Below, piece after piece: positions 45,730-57,986 of a DNA stretch of 64,000 bases. The notes beneath the pieces are model-generated. The model saw only the letters and a list, made by a program, of their open reading frames with translations. It was not told where the DNA came from and ran no database searches. Location of the stretch: contig CM057230.1 in the NCBI GenBank assembly GCA_029891385.1, positions 50,261,414-50,325,413 on the forward strand, written 5' to 3'. This DNA is from Erythroxylum novogranatense. Lineage: Eukaryota > Streptophyta > Magnoliopsida > Malpighiales > Erythroxylaceae. The position numbers and the translations under genes are program-made. Each line of letters starts with the position of its first letter. Position 1 is the first letter of the stretch.

Positions 45730-46753
45730 ATGTCCAATCTTGTCAAAATTGAGTTCGTTGCTCTTGATGTTGCGGGCAATAATTATATGTCGTGGATGAT
45801 TGTTGTTGAAATGCATCTTGAATCAATGGATCTTTTAGATACAATTAAAGAAAATAATACAACATCAAAACAAAATAAAGCCAAAGCGATGATCTTCATT
45901 CGTCAAATCATCTTGATGAGGATTAAAATAGAATACCTCACAATTAAAGATCCAAGTCATTTGTGGAAAATTTTACAAGAAAGATATGACCATCAAAAGG
46001 AAGTTTTACTTCTGGCTTCTCGTGATGAATGGAGCGCTTTACGCTTCCAATATTTTAAAAAGGTCAATGAGTATAACTCAGTTATGTTTAGAATTGTCTC
46101 ACAACTAAAATTTTGTGGGCAAACAATCACTGAGGAAAATATGTTAGAAAAAACATACTCCACCTTCCACGCATCAAATGTAACATTGCAACAACAATAT
46201 CGAGAGCATGGATTTAAAAAATACTCTGGCCTGATTTCATGCCTGCTTGTAGTCGAGAAGAATAATGAACTTTTGATTAAAAAAATCATCAATCTCGCCC
46301 TACTGGCGCGACAGCATTTCCAGAAACGAATATTGCAATTCGAAATGACAATGAAAGAAAACATCATCACGAGCCTAGTCGTGGTCGCGGTCATGGTCGT
46401 GGCCACGGTCGTAACTACATTCGTGGACGTGGTCGTGGACGTGGCCGAGGACGTTATCCATATAACTCCTTTCAAAGAAATACGAGCCACCACAATAACA
46501 AGAACCATATTAATGATGTTCATGGAAGTTCTTATAGGACTTCAGGAGATTCTTGCCTTAGATGTGGTACAACAGGACATTGGGCTAAAGTTTGTCGAGT
46601 TCCTGAACATCTATGTCAGTTATACAAAGCATCCTTAAAAAGGAAAGAAAAGGAAGTGAATTTTACTGAACAACGCCATTTAGGTGATTCAACTGACCTT
46701 AGTGCTTTTGATTTTGATTTCATTGAGAATCATAATCCTTCAGATGACTCTAC
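45730..46753 (+). pseudogene. copia-2 gag, frameshifted and split by Sirevirus
   Basis: Starts MSNLVKIEFVALDVAGNNY (UBN2-type copia gag), with SQLKFCGQTITEENMLEKTYSTFHA. It slips frame near 46286. The other frame then shows an RG-rich basic stretch (about 46380-46450) and a CCHC knuckle CLRCGTTGHWAKVC (46554-46595). The open 302-codon frame running to 46638 past the slip is artefactual in its last third. The insertion falls at 46753; gag resumes at 54101-54176 and ends DGNSNGN. Confidence 0.88.
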
Positions 46754-46990
46754 TGTTGGACCAATGGTGGTTGACAAATTAAATCCCTTTATGTTTTGAT
46801 AATAATAAAATATCTAAAAATAGTTAAGAAATTATTTCAGGTATTATTCAATGAAAGGATTATGCAAATCAAGATGAGCAAGTGTCTAATCAATGGAGAA
46901 TCAAGATGGAAGTTGTCCTCTAAGTGAAAAATGGCATAAAACATGAGGATTATAAAGGATTTGGTCGGATGTTACCATTGAAGGCAATAC

Positions 46991-47205
46991 AAGTCGACTT
47001 ACAAAGCACAAGTCGACTTACAGATGAAGCAATGTCAATACAAGTCGACTTATCAAACACAAGTCGACCTATCGAGGATGACAAGTCGACTTACATGGTA
47101 CAAGTCGACTTATTGGAGAGCGAAGATGAAACTTTTACGTAAATGGTTGAAACAAGTCGACTTATACATTCGACAAGTCGACTTATACATTCGACAAGTC
47201 GACTT
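46991..47205. repeat. Nine-copy AAGTCGACTT palindrome array
   Basis: Copies start at 46991, 47010, 47042, 47061 (one mismatch), 47083, 47102, 47154, 47175 and 47196; several are spaced 19-22 bp. The 3' LTR has eight (53283-53477). Confidence 0.92.
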
Positions 47206-47327
47206 ATGGATGCACGAAATAAGCTCCAACGGTCCAATTTGATAAAAATAGAATGGAGATTATCAAGGAACCTCTATATCCAATTAAGCAACGGCTAGTA
47301 GAGCTCCAACAGCTATATTTCTTCAAG

Positions 47328-47336
47328 TATAAATAG
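47328..47336 (+). promoter_or_regulatory. TATA box in Sirevirus 5' LTR
   Basis: TATAAATAG, downstream of the palindrome array and repeated at 53599-53607. Confidence 0.65.
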
Positions 47337-47817
47337 AGGATGATGGAAGAAGAGTAGATACAAGTTCCACAAGTCTAAATACTCTTCTATTGCTTCAAAT
47401 TGCTCACTATTGCTCTTATTTTGTTACTCTATTGTTTTGAGCACTTGTTCTTCAATCTTTATTATATTTCTTTTACAATTTGAGTGACGAGTGGAAGGTC
47501 ACGTGTGAGGTAGAATTTGTGCCGTAAGACAAATCGTTTGTAAGGTAGCTTGAGCCGGAAGTCAAGTGGAGTTGTAAAAATTTCACACTCAACTACAAAG
47601 TGTGCAATAAAGTGATTGGCAAAATCCTAAGTGGGAGCTTAGGTAGAGGACATAGGTCTTAGTACCGAACCTCTATAAAAACAAGTGTTTGATCTTCCTC
47701 CCTACACTTTTCAATTAAGTTTATCTAAATTGTTTTTGTGTGTTTTAACTTCGATTTTTTGTAGAAATTCTTAAAGAATTTTAAAGATCTATTCAACCCC
47801 CTTCTAGATCACTTACA

Positions 47818-47830
47818 ATTGGTATCGAGC
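47818..47830 (+). other. Sirevirus primer-binding site
   Basis: ATTGGTATCGAGC directly after the 5' LTR. It resembles the initiator-Met PBS TGGTATCAGAGC with one base missing. Confidence 0.75.
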
Positions 47831-47840
47831 GTATATCCGG

Positions 47841-49534
47841 ATGGCACACAATAACTTAGCGGAAGAAGGTAATACTAATAATCGCCTCCTTTATTTAATG
47901 GTACTAATTATTCCTCTTGGAAAAATCTTATGAAGTACCACATCATTAGCGAGGAGTAGAATATTGGAAGATAATTATCTTCGTCCACAACCACCGTTAA
48001 AAGAAAATGGTGAGTTAAAATGGAGCTGAATACGATGACAATAACTGGAGGCAAGCCTACATCAACACTAAAGCGATGAAGCTAATCTATTGCGCTCTCA
48101 CAGTTGAGGAAAGAAACCGAGTTAACTCGTGTACCAGCGCCAAAGAAATGTGGGAGAGACTTCGCATCACCCATGAAGGAACCAACCAAGTCTGGGAAAC
48201 AAAAATCAACATGCTGCTTTATGACTATAAAATGTTTGTCATGAAGGAAGGTGAGTCCATTTCAACTATGCTTGATCGTTTTGCAGAAATCATAAATGGA
48301 TTAGGCAACCTTGGAAAGCATATGTCGGACAGTGAGAAGGTAAAGAAAATCCTTCGCTCACTACCAAAGGAATGGGACTCACAAGTCACCGCCATTATGG
48401 AGTCCAAAGATCTCAATCATCTGGAATTCAACGCCTTGGTGGGATCACTTATCAACTATGAGATTATTCTCAAATCCAGAGGAGGTAGAGGTAAGCCTAA
48501 AAAATCTATTGCTTTTAAAGCTAACACTTCTTTTGTTGATGAAAGTGATGAGGAAATAGATGAAGATGAGGAAGACGAAGAAATAGCTATGTACGCTAGA
48601 AATTTAAGGAAGTTCGAGGACTTCTCAAAATCGAAGGAAAGAATTAAATGGCGGAAAAGCAGTAGAAAGAAAGAGGTTTGGCGCGGAAAGAAAATCAAAA
48701 GGCTATGACGAAAAGAAAGGTAACGAAGAATGTTGGAGATGTGAAAAACGGGGACATCTCGCAAGAGAATGCAAAAGTTCATCCTCCACATCAAACTTTC
48801 AGAAAAATGACAAATACGACAAAGGTAAAAGGAAATCTACCTGGTGGCAACTTGGAGTGATGAAGAGGATGCATATCAAAGTGATGATGAAAACAACCTG
48901 GCACTTATGGCAAAAAGTTCATCAAGTGATGATGAAAATGAGGTAACTTTCAATAACCAAGATCTAAGAGATTCTTTTGATGCTTTACAAGCTGATTTTG
49001 AAGAAGCCATTGAGATTAACAAAAAATTAAGAAAGAAAATACGAGAATTGGTTGCTGAAAATAATGCCTTACATGAGACTATTGATGACTTAGATAGTCC
49101 AAATGAAGATCATTCTGTATGTCTTATTGAAAAAGAAAATCTTATTTGTGAGCTTGATAGACTTAGAAAAGAATTTTCGTATGTGGTTGGAAAATTCGCA
49201 AATGGAAACGAACAGTTTGAAAAAATGTTATCGCTACAAAGATATTCCATTTCTAAACATGGATTAGGATATGACCCTTTTGATAGAGATTGCTCTTTAA
49301 TTTCTAAATTTACTAAGGATGGAAAAATTGCTCAATGTGCTAGATGCTTGAAAGATGGTCACATAGAAATTGCCTGCAAGAGTACTAGAAGATGTGTTAA
49401 GATTAAGAAAATTTGGGTTATTAAAGGCACAATACCACCTAATGTGGTTTATATGGCTAACCAAAATGGACCCAAAATGGCTTGGGTACCTATAAGAAGA
49501 AAGAACGTTGATATTGTAGGTACAAGCAAGGGAT
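47841..49534 (+). pseudogene. Sirevirus gag with two CCHC knuckles, broken
   Basis: ATG at 47841 (MAHNNLAEEGN). The frame slips near 47884 and meets stops (TAG at 47957). The body is open from 48076: KLIYCALTVEERNRVNSC, RLRITHEGTNQVWETKI, ILRSLPKEWDSQVTAI. After an acidic and a basic stretch comes a knuckle CWRCEKRGHLARECK (48731-48772). A third frame (48844-49534) has acidic repeats, a coiled-coil-like segment (INKKLRKKIRELVAEN) and a second knuckle CARCLKDGHIEIAC (49336-49377). Frameshifts lie near 48700 and 49534. Confidence 0.87.
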
Positions 49535-49535
49535 G

Positions 49536-50593
49536 AAAAGTCGTCAAGCACTTGGTACACCGATAGCGGATGTTCAAGACACATGAGTGGAGACAAGAAC
49601 CTTTTTGCGGAAATCAAACCAAAGAATCAAGGTTATGTCACTTTTGGAGACAACAACAAAGGTAAGGTCATTGGAATTGGTAAAGTGGGTAAGGAACCTT
49701 TGCCAACCATTGACAATGTTTTACTTGTTGATGGATTAAAACATAATTTGTTAAGTGTCTCTCAACTTTGTGATGTGAATTTTAATGTAAGTTTTGAATC
49801 ATCACATTGCATGGTTAAAAAGGACGGTCATGTAGCTTTCATTGGTTTGAGACACGGAAATACATACATAGTAGATTTACATGATGATAGTTCGTTTAAT
49901 GAAAAGTGTTTAGTGACTTTAGAAGAAAATGCATTTTTATGGCATAGAAAATTAGGACATGCACCTTTGCCTCTAATCTCTAAGCTTTCGAAAAATGACA
50001 TTGTAAGAGGTTTGCCTAAAATAAGATTTGTTAAAGAACACTTGTGTGAATCATGTTTAAAAGGCAAACATGTTAGAGAATCTTTCAAACAAAAGAAAGA
50101 AATTTGCACATCTAGAGTTCTTGAACTTGTGCATATGGATTTGATTGGACCATCTAGACATGCTAGTCTTAGTGGAAAATTATATGTCCTTGTGATTGTG
50201 GATGACTTTTCTAGATTTACTTGGGTAAGATTCCTTGCGAATAAAAGTGATGCAGTTAATGAATTTACCAAGTGGTGTAGATTAGTTCAAAATGAGAAAA
50301 ATTTGTCGATCATTGCTATTAGAACCGATCATGGAGGAGAATTTGAATGTGAACCTTTCGAAAGTCTTTGCGATAAATACAGGATGGAGCACAATTTCTC
50401 AACACCAAGGACTCCGCAACAAAATGGTGTGGTAGAAAGGAAGAATCGTTCTCTTGAAGAAATGGGCAGAACCATGTTAAATGAGTACAATCTTCCTAAA
50501 TTATTTTGGACGGAAGCAGTCAATACCGCATGCTACGTCATCAATAGGGTGCACTTACGAAGAGACAAAAATAAGACACCCTACGAACTTTGA
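49536..50593 (+). pseudogene. Sirevirus protease and integrase
   Basis: The protease active site TDSG is intact at 49559-49570. GAG-pre-integrase FLWHRKLGHAPL, then the zinc pair CESCLKGK. The core has Asp in HMDLIGP, Asp in IRTDHGGEFE and Glu in NGVVERKNR, so the triad is intact. Open for 336 codons from 49583 until TGA at 50591-50593, where the family has Trp (YEL-W-KG). Confidence 0.9.
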
Positions 50594-52585
50594 AAAGGTA
50601 AGAAACCCAACATCTCTTATTTTCATCCTTTTGGTTGTAAAGTCTTCATTCATAATAATGGAAAGAACAATTTAGGAAAATTCGATTCTAAATCTGATGT
50701 TGGTGTGTTTATCGGTTATTCTCAAACTAGTAAGGCCTTTAGAGTTTATAATAATAGGACTAAATGTGTTGAAGAAAGTATACATGTTAAATTTGATGAT
50801 ATGATTTCACCCCCGAGAAAGGCTTGTTTTGATGATGATGCAGGAAGTTCAGGAAATAAAATTGAAGAAATTGAATCCAAGATTGAGGAATTGAAGCTAG
50901 ATGAAGAAAATCATGTACCCGACATTAAATCATGGGCAAAAACAAAGAACCATCCTATGGAGCAAGTCATTGGTGATTTAAATGTTGGTGTAAGAACTAG
51001 GAGAAATATCTATGAGAATATGAGTAATTCAGCCTTCATTTCATTGGTAGAACCCAAAAATATAGAAGAAGCCCTTAAAGATGAGAACTGGCTTTTAGCT
51101 ATGCAAGAGGAGCTTAATCAGTTCAAGCGAAATGATGTATGGAATTTAGTAGCTCCACCAAAGGACAAGACCATCATTGGAGTCAAGTGGGTAAATCGGA
51201 TAAAATATGATGAGAATGGTGAAGCGATTAAAAATAAATCAAGGCTAGTGGCTCAAGGATTTTATCAAGAAGAAGGTCTTGATTACAATGAGACATATGC
51301 TCATGTGACTCGTTTGGAGGCAATTAGTCTACTATGTGCATTTGTGTCTCATAAAAGGATCAAATTAAATCAAATGGACGTCAAGAGCGCATTTCTCAAT
51401 GGGTATATTCAAGAGGAAGTCTATGTCAAACAACCGCCGGGATTTGAAGATCATGAGCATCCGGATTACGTCTACAAACTCAAGAAGGCACTTTATGGAC
51501 TAAAGCAAGCACCTAGAGCATGGTATGAGAGGTTAAGTACTTTTCTAACTCAACATGGATATGTTCGTGGTAAGATAGATAATACTTTGTTTATTAAACA
51601 TGTTGATCATGATATGCTTATTTGTCAAATTTATGTTGATGACATTGTGTTTGGTGCCACTAACGAATTTTTGTGTAAAGAATTTAGCGATTTAGTGCAA
51701 GGTGAGTTTGAAATGAGCATGATGGGAGAACTCAAGTTCTTTCTTGGATTGCAAATCAAGCAACACAAAAATGGAATATTCATCCATCAATCGAAGTATA
51801 CAAAGGAACTTCTTAAGAAGTTTAAAATGGAAGGATGCAAAGTGGTAACAACACCGATGGCAACAAATGTGGTCTTGGAGAAAAATGAACATGAAGAAGA
51901 TGTTGATCAAAAACTCTATAGAGGTATGATCGGCTCTCTCTTGTATTTAACTGCTTCTAGACCTGATATAATGTTTGCCACATGTCTTTGTGCTAGATTT
52001 TAATCTTGTCCTAAGATTTCTCACTTGAGTGCTTGTAAAAGAATTTTTAGATATTTGAGTAGAACTATTAATCATGGTTTGTGGTATCCTAGTTGTGATT
52101 CATTTGATTTATATGCTTATAGTGATGCTGATCATGGTGGCTGTAGAATTGATAGAAAAAGTACTAGTGGATTATGTCATTTCTTATGATCATCTTTGAT
52201 ATCTTGGGCTAGTAAAAAGCAAGTTAGTGTAGCCATTTTCACTGCTGAATCTGAATATGTAGCAGCTGGGAGTGCTTGTGCCCAAGTTCTTTGGATTAAA
52301 CATCAATTGCTTGATTATGGTATTGTAGTTAAAAACATTCCTATCTATTGTGATAATACCAGTGCTATTTGTTTGAGTAAAATTCCTATATTGCATAGTA
52401 GAACAAAGCATATAGAAATTAGACATCATTTTATCCGTGATCATTGTTTAAAAGGTGACATTTGCTTGAAGCATGTATCAACTAGTGATCAATTGGCTAA
52501 CATTTTTACTAAACCTCTTAAGGAAGATGTGTTTGTGAACATTAAATTGAGATTAGGCATGTGTTATTTAAATTCCTTTGGTTGA
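50594..52585 (+). pseudogene. Sirevirus RT and RNase H, three nonsense sites in pol overall
   Basis: After the stop the frame continues to 52003: FIGYSQTSKAFRVYNNRT, LLAMQEELNQFKRNDVWNLV, LNQMDVKSAFLNGYIQEEVYV, KKALYGLKQAPRAWYE, catalytic QIYVDDIVFG, and MGELKFFLGLQIKQ. A TAA at 52001-52003 (Gln expected) and TGA at 52187-52189 (Gly expected) interrupt RNase H, which otherwise shows LYAYSDADHGG, ESEYVAAGSACAQ, YCDNTSAI and the terminal FTKPL block to 52585. Confidence 0.9.
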
Positions 52586-53045
52586 ATTTGATTTTGCTAC
52601 ATTAATTGGTCAATATATGAGGCACATATGGATTCACATCCAAACGTTTCATCTCGTTGTTTTATGTGTTTTTATGTTTTCTCTATTGCTTTTTGATTAT
52701 GACAAAAAGGGGGAGTAAGATTGAAATTGATATTTGATTAAGGGGGAGTAAAAATTTCAATGATTTGCGATTTTATTGATTTCTATTTTAATCATTGATT
52801 TATAAATTAAGGGGGAGACAACCTAACCATCAAGGGGGAGTAAGATTGAAATTGATATTTGATTAAGGGGGAGTAAAAATTTCAATGATTTGCGATTTTA
52901 ATTGATTTCTATTTTAATCATTGATTTATAAATTAAGGGGGAGACAACCTAACCATCAAGACAAGGGAAACCTTGATCAAATTTTATGTCCTTCAAATTT
53001 CTTGTCAATTTCTACATATTTTGTCATTATCAAAAAGTGGGAGAT
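52586..53045 (+). repeat. Sirevirus repeated polypurine region
   Basis: A roughly 120-bp unit occurs twice in tandem (from about 52717 and 52837). Each contains AGGGGGAG three times; a final GTGGGAGAT abuts the 3' LTR at 53046. No ORF. Confidence 0.88.
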
Positions 53046-54095
53046 TATTGGACCAATGGTGGTTGACAAATGAAATCCCTTTATGTTTTGATAATAATAA
53101 AATATCTAGAAATAGTTAAGAAATTATTTCAAGTATTATTCAATGAAAGGATTGTGCAAATCAAGATGAGCAAGTGTCTAATCAATGGAGAATCAAGATG
53201 GGAGTTGTCCTCTAAGTGAAAAATGGCATAAAACATGAGGATTATAAAGGATTTGGTCGGATGTTACCATTAAAGGCAATACAAGTCGACTTACAACGCA
53301 CAAGTCGACTTACAGATGAAGCAATGTCAATACATGTCGACTTATCAAACACAAGTCGACCTATCGAGGACGACAAGTCGACTTACATGGTACAAGTCGA
53401 CTTATTGGAGAGCGGAGATGAAACTTTTACGTAAATGGTTGAAACAAGTCGACTTATACATTCGACAAGTCGACTTATGGATGCACGAAATAAGCTCCAA
53501 CGGTCCAATTTGATAAAAATGGAATGGAGATTATCAAGGAACGGCTATATCCAATTAAGCAACGGCTAGTAGAGCTCCAACAGCTATATTTCTTCAAGTA
53601 TAAATAGAGGATGATGGAAGAAGAGTGAATCTGAGTTCCACAAGTCTAAATACTCTTCTATTGCTTCAAATTGCTCACTATTGCTCTTATTTTGTTACTC
53701 TATTGTTTTGAGCACTTGTTCTTCAATCTTTACTATATTTCTTTTACAATTTGAGTGACAAGTGGAAGGTCACGTGTGTGGTAGGATTTGTGCCGTAAGA
53801 TAAATCGTTTGTAAGGTAGCTTGAGCCGGAAGTCAAGTGGAGATGTAAAAAGTTCACACTCAACTACAAAGTGTGCAATAAAGTGATTGGCAAAATCCTA
53901 AGTGGGAGCTTAGGTAGAGGACGTAGGTCTTAGCACCGAACCTCTATAAAAACAAATGTTTGATCTTCCTCCCTACACTTTTCAATTAAGTTTATCTAAA
54001 TTGTTTTTGTGTGTTTTAACTTCTGATTTTCTTGTAGAAATTCTTAAAGAATTTTAAAGATCTATTCAACCCCCCCCCCTTCTAGATCACTTACA
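53046..54095 (+). repeat. 3' LTR of Sirevirus
   Basis: Repeat of 46754-47817. It starts TATTGGACC (second base G changed to A). It has one fewer palindrome unit and a longer C run (54070-54079). Confidence 0.92.
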
Positions 54096-54100
54096 TCTAC

Positions 54101-54176
54101 ATATCTGAATGCTTCGGATTTTACTGATGATTTTGTGGATCAGGACATTGTTGATGGCAATAGCAATGGAAATTAA
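54101..54176 (+). pseudogene. copia-2 gag 3' end
   Basis: Continues the copia-2 gag reading after the Sirevirus duplication (TYLNASDFTDDFVDQDIVDG) and ends in TAA. About 170 bp of AT-rich non-coding sequence follow before the pol frame. Confidence 0.75.
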
Positions 54177-54343
54177 AATAATGTACTTATGCTTGTGTTA
54201 TGTATTCTTATTTTTGTTGTGGTACTCAGTTTCAAGTAAAGTATTGTAACATTTTTTTTAGTTAAAATAACATTTTTTTCTCTTTATTAAAGTTCTTGCA
54301 TAATTTTCTCATTAGATTATTTATTTTTATATGAAGTTTTGAT

Positions 54344-55400
54344 ATGGATCGTTCTGAAAGAGGAGTGGAAAATAATGATAATTTATGCATACCAGATAGT
54401 GGCACAACGCACACTATCCTGAAAGATAAGAAGTTCTTTTTAGAATTAAAACCAACAAAAACAATTGTGAACACAATATCAGGTCATGCAGACTTGATTG
54501 AAGGTATTGGCAAGGAAAATTTCACATTACCAAATGGCACAAAGTTCTCAATACATGATGCCTTATTTGAGCCAAAGTCTAAAAGAAATTTCTTGAGTTT
54601 TAATGATATATATTCTCATAAATATGATACTCAGTCTGCAACTGAGGAAAATATGAAATATATGTATCTTACAACCTGTAAATCAGGAAAGATAAACATA
54701 TTGGAAAAACTACCAATGCTCCCTACTGGATTGCATTATACATATATAAATGTGATGGAATCTAATATGGTAGTGAAAGCAAAACACATTAATCCTTCAA
54801 TGATATCTATTTGGCATGATCGTTTGGGTCATCCAGGATCAACAATGATGCGAAAAATAATTGAGAATACACATGGACATCCATTGAGTAACAAAATGAT
54901 TACTCAACTAAATAAGAGTCCATGTACATCTTGTTCTCTTGGAAAACTGATCATAAGGCCATCACCAGCTAAAATAAAATTGGAATCACCTGCTTTTCTT
55001 GAACGTATTCAAGGTGATATATGTGGACCAATTCATCCACCATGTGAACCATTTCGATATTTTATGGTATTGATAGATGCCTTCAGCAGATGGTCTCACG
55101 TTTGTCTACTATCAACTCGTAATATGGCATTTTCAAGATTTCTTGCACAAATTATTAAATTGCGAGCACAATTTCTGACTATACAATAAAGAAAGTCGAC
55201 TCGATAATCTTTGGTGAATTCACATCCCAAACTTTCAATGACTATTGTATGTCAATCGGGATTATGGTCGAGCATCCCGTTGCTCATGTGCATACTCAAA
55301 ATGGTTTAGCTGAATCTTTAATTAAACGCCTTGACTTATTGCTAGACCATTGATGATGAGAACAAAGCTTCCAATTTCCGTATGGGGTCATGCAATTTTA
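54344..55400 (+). pseudogene. copia-2 protease and integrase, broken
   Basis: The frame starts MDRSERGVENNDN. Protease motif IPDSGTTHTIL is intact. GAG-pre-integrase SIWHDRLGHPGS, zinc pair CTSCSLGK, core Asp in IQGDICGPIHPP. TAA follows at 55187-55189, and later core blocks (about 55250-55330: NDYCMSIGI, VEHPVAHVHTQNGLAE) occur only across stops and frameshifts. Confidence 0.87.
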
Positions 55401-57823
55401 CATCTTTGAGGCATTAATTAGCATCCCACCAAGTGCATATCATAACTACTCCCCACTACAACTTGCATTTGGTCAAGAACCAAATATCTCCCATTTGAGA
55501 ATTTTTTGTTGTGCAGTATATGTGCCTATTACACCACCACAACGTAGTAAAATGGGACCTCAAAGAAGATTGGGGATATATGTCGACTATGAAAGTACAT
55601 CTATTATTAGATATCTTGAACCTCAAACAGGTGATGTGTTTACAACACGTTTTGTTGATTGTCATTTTGATGAAAATACTTTCCCGACATTAGGGGGAGA
55701 TAATAAACAACTGATGAAAGAAATTACATGGTGCGAACCATCATTATTGTATCTTGATCAACGCACAAAACAATGCGAAACAGAAGTGCAAAGAATTGCG
55801 CATTTGCAAAGAATTGCAAATCAATTACCATATGCTTTTACAGATACAAAAGAGTGACTAAATCATTTATACCAAATAAATACTCACCTTTCGGATTGAA
55901 ATCCCAAAAGGACAATCTGAAAACATGGTCACTCATGAATCTACGACACGCATGAAGCGTGGTAGACCAATCGATTCCAAAGATAAAAATCCTCGAAAAA
56001 GAAAAGGAGCAAATGTGATTAATAACCCCAAGATAGATAAAAGTGTTCCTTTAGAAACACAAGATGAGGATAGTGTCCCAGAAGAGACACAAACTAACAT
56101 TAATCAAGAAATCGCAATTAATTATATTCACACAAAAGAATTATGAAACCAAAATGATATGAAAGAGATTGATGAAATATTTTCTTATGCTATAGCATGT
56201 GATATCATCAATGAAAATGAAGATCCCGAACCAAGATCTATCATTGATCATTGAATGTCAAAATAGACATGATTGGGTTCAATGGAAAGATGCTATTGAA
56301 GCTGAATTAAATTCTCTTAACAAGCGTGATGTGTTTGGACTTATTGTCCTTACACCCCAAAGTGTAAAGCCCAGAGGTTACAAATGGGTTTTGTTCGAAA
56401 CGAAATGAGAAAATGAGATTGTGAGATCTGGCTCGACTTGTTGCCTGAGTTGAAGACCGAATTGACTATGAACAAACATACTCTCTGTTATGGATGCAAT
56501 TACATTTAGATATTTAATCGACTTAATAGTTCTTGAAGCTGGAAATCGTCTTATGGATGTTGTTACGACTTACATGCGGATCAACGATAGTGATATTTAC
56601 GAAAAACCACGAAGGATTCAAAATGCCTACACATTAAAATCACAACCAAAGGAAAAGTATTCGATCAAATTGCAAAGATCCTTATATGGACTAAAGCAAT
56701 CTGACGCGTACGTGGTACAATCGTCTAAGTCAAGATCTATCAAAGAAAGGATATGTAAATAGTCTATTTGCCCTTGCATTTTATAAAGAAAACAACATCC
56801 GGATATGTGATTATCACATACATGTTGACGATTTGAATATCATTGGTATTCTAAAGAAATCCAAGAAACAATGGTATACTTAAAGAAGGAATTTGAAATG
56901 AAAGATCTTGGAAAAACTACATATTGTCTTGGTCTGCGCAAATTAAGCATAGACCAAGCGGAATATTTAATGCATCAATCGACATATCTGAGAAAAGGTA
57001 TTGAGGCATTTCAATATGGATAAAGCAACTCCGTTAAGTACACCAATGGTTGGTAGATCGCTTAATGTTGAGAAGGATCCATTTAAGCCACTGCGAAGAA
57101 AAACGAAGAAGTTCTTGATTACGAAGCGTCATATCTGAGTGCGATAGAGCTCTCGTGTATCTTGCTAATTGTATTAGACCGATATAGCTTTTCTTTGTTA
57201 ATCTACTAGCAAGATTTAGCTCATCTCCTACGAAAAAGGCTTTGGAATGGAATTAAACATCTATTTCGTTATCTTGAGGTACAATTGATTTGGGATTATT
57301 TTACGCTAAAATGCAAAACAAGCTTTGGTTGGTTATGCGAGATGTAGTTACTTATCAAATCCGCATAAAGCCGGATCCCAAACCGGTTATGTATTTACGT
57401 ATGGAGGCACCGCAATTTCTTAGCGTTCACGAAACAAACACTTGTTGCTACTTCTTCAAATCATCTTTGAAATCATTGCACTTCGTGAAAGCAAGCCGAG
57501 AATGTGTATGGTTAAGGTCAATAACGCACCACATTTTAACAACTTGTGGCTTATCGACCAACAAAGAACCAACAATCATATATGAAGACAATGCAACATG
57601 TATCGCTCAAATAAAGGAGGGTTATATCAAAAGTGATAGAATCAAACATATCCCTCCGAATTTTTTTCAATTCACCCAAGATCTAGAAAAGAGCAAAGAA
57701 ATCAACATCCAGTATATTCAATCAAGCGAAAATACTGCGGATCTTTTCACAAAGGCACTTCCTACTACACCTTTCAGGAAGCATGTCCACGAGATTGGAA
57801 TGCGACATCTAAGAAATTTATGA
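55390..57823 (+). pseudogene. copia-2 integrase end, RT and RNase H, heavily broken
   Basis: Integrase C-terminal blocks (YSPLQLAFGQEPNISHLRIF) are open to 55857. RT is in pieces: DWVQWKDAIEAELNSLNKRDVF (56270), YSIKLQRSLYGLKQS (56655), degenerate YVDD region (about 56820, HVDDLNII), KEFEMKDLGKTTYCLGL (56885). RNase H frame 57290-57823 has SRECVWLRSITHHI, IIYEDNATCIAQIKEGYIKSDRIKHI and ENTADLFTKALPT, ending at 57823. Confidence 0.87.
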
Positions 57824-57986
57824 GGAAGAGCTCATTGTGTTAAATGAGGGGAGCTTACGTGATTCTTCTCTTTTTCTTATCATGGTTTTTATCCTACTAG
57901 GTTTTCCCGATAAGGTTTTAATGAAAGCAACACCAAATGCCTATCAAGGCGAGATAAAAAATAATTATATGGCACACCAAGGGGAG

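Larger units (their letters stand above)
46754..47817 (+). repeat. 5' LTR of Sirevirus
   Basis: Starts TGTTGGACC and ends ATCACTTACA. U3 holds nine copies of the palindrome AAGTCGACTT (46991-47205). TATAAATAG lies at 47328-47336. Confidence 0.92.
46754..54095 (+). mobile_element. Sirevirus (SIRE/Maximus-type Ty1/copia) nested in copia-2 gag
   Basis: LTRs 46754-47817 (1064 bp) and 53046-54095 (1050 bp) are flanked by perfect 5-bp duplications TCTAC (46749-46753, 54096-54100). I counted six differences in the first about 235 bp of LTR. PBS-like ATTGGTATCGAGC at 47818. Single-frame gag-pol order with later stops. Palindromic motif arrays in U3 and repeated AGGGGGAG tracts before the 3' LTR are hallmarks reported for Sireviruses. 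Length 7.3 kb; it is the youngest layer of this block. Confidence 0.93.

Noticed and set aside
45993..46523. 176-codon minus-strand frame
   Set aside because: Antisense of the copia-2 gag; the sense frame has recognisable gag motifs.
47024..47242. Repeated QVDL peptide frames over the Sirevirus LTR, or a CRISPR-like array
   Set aside because: The repeats are 10-bp palindromes in an LTR with unequal spacers that are mostly 9-12 bp; this is not a CRISPR and not a gene.
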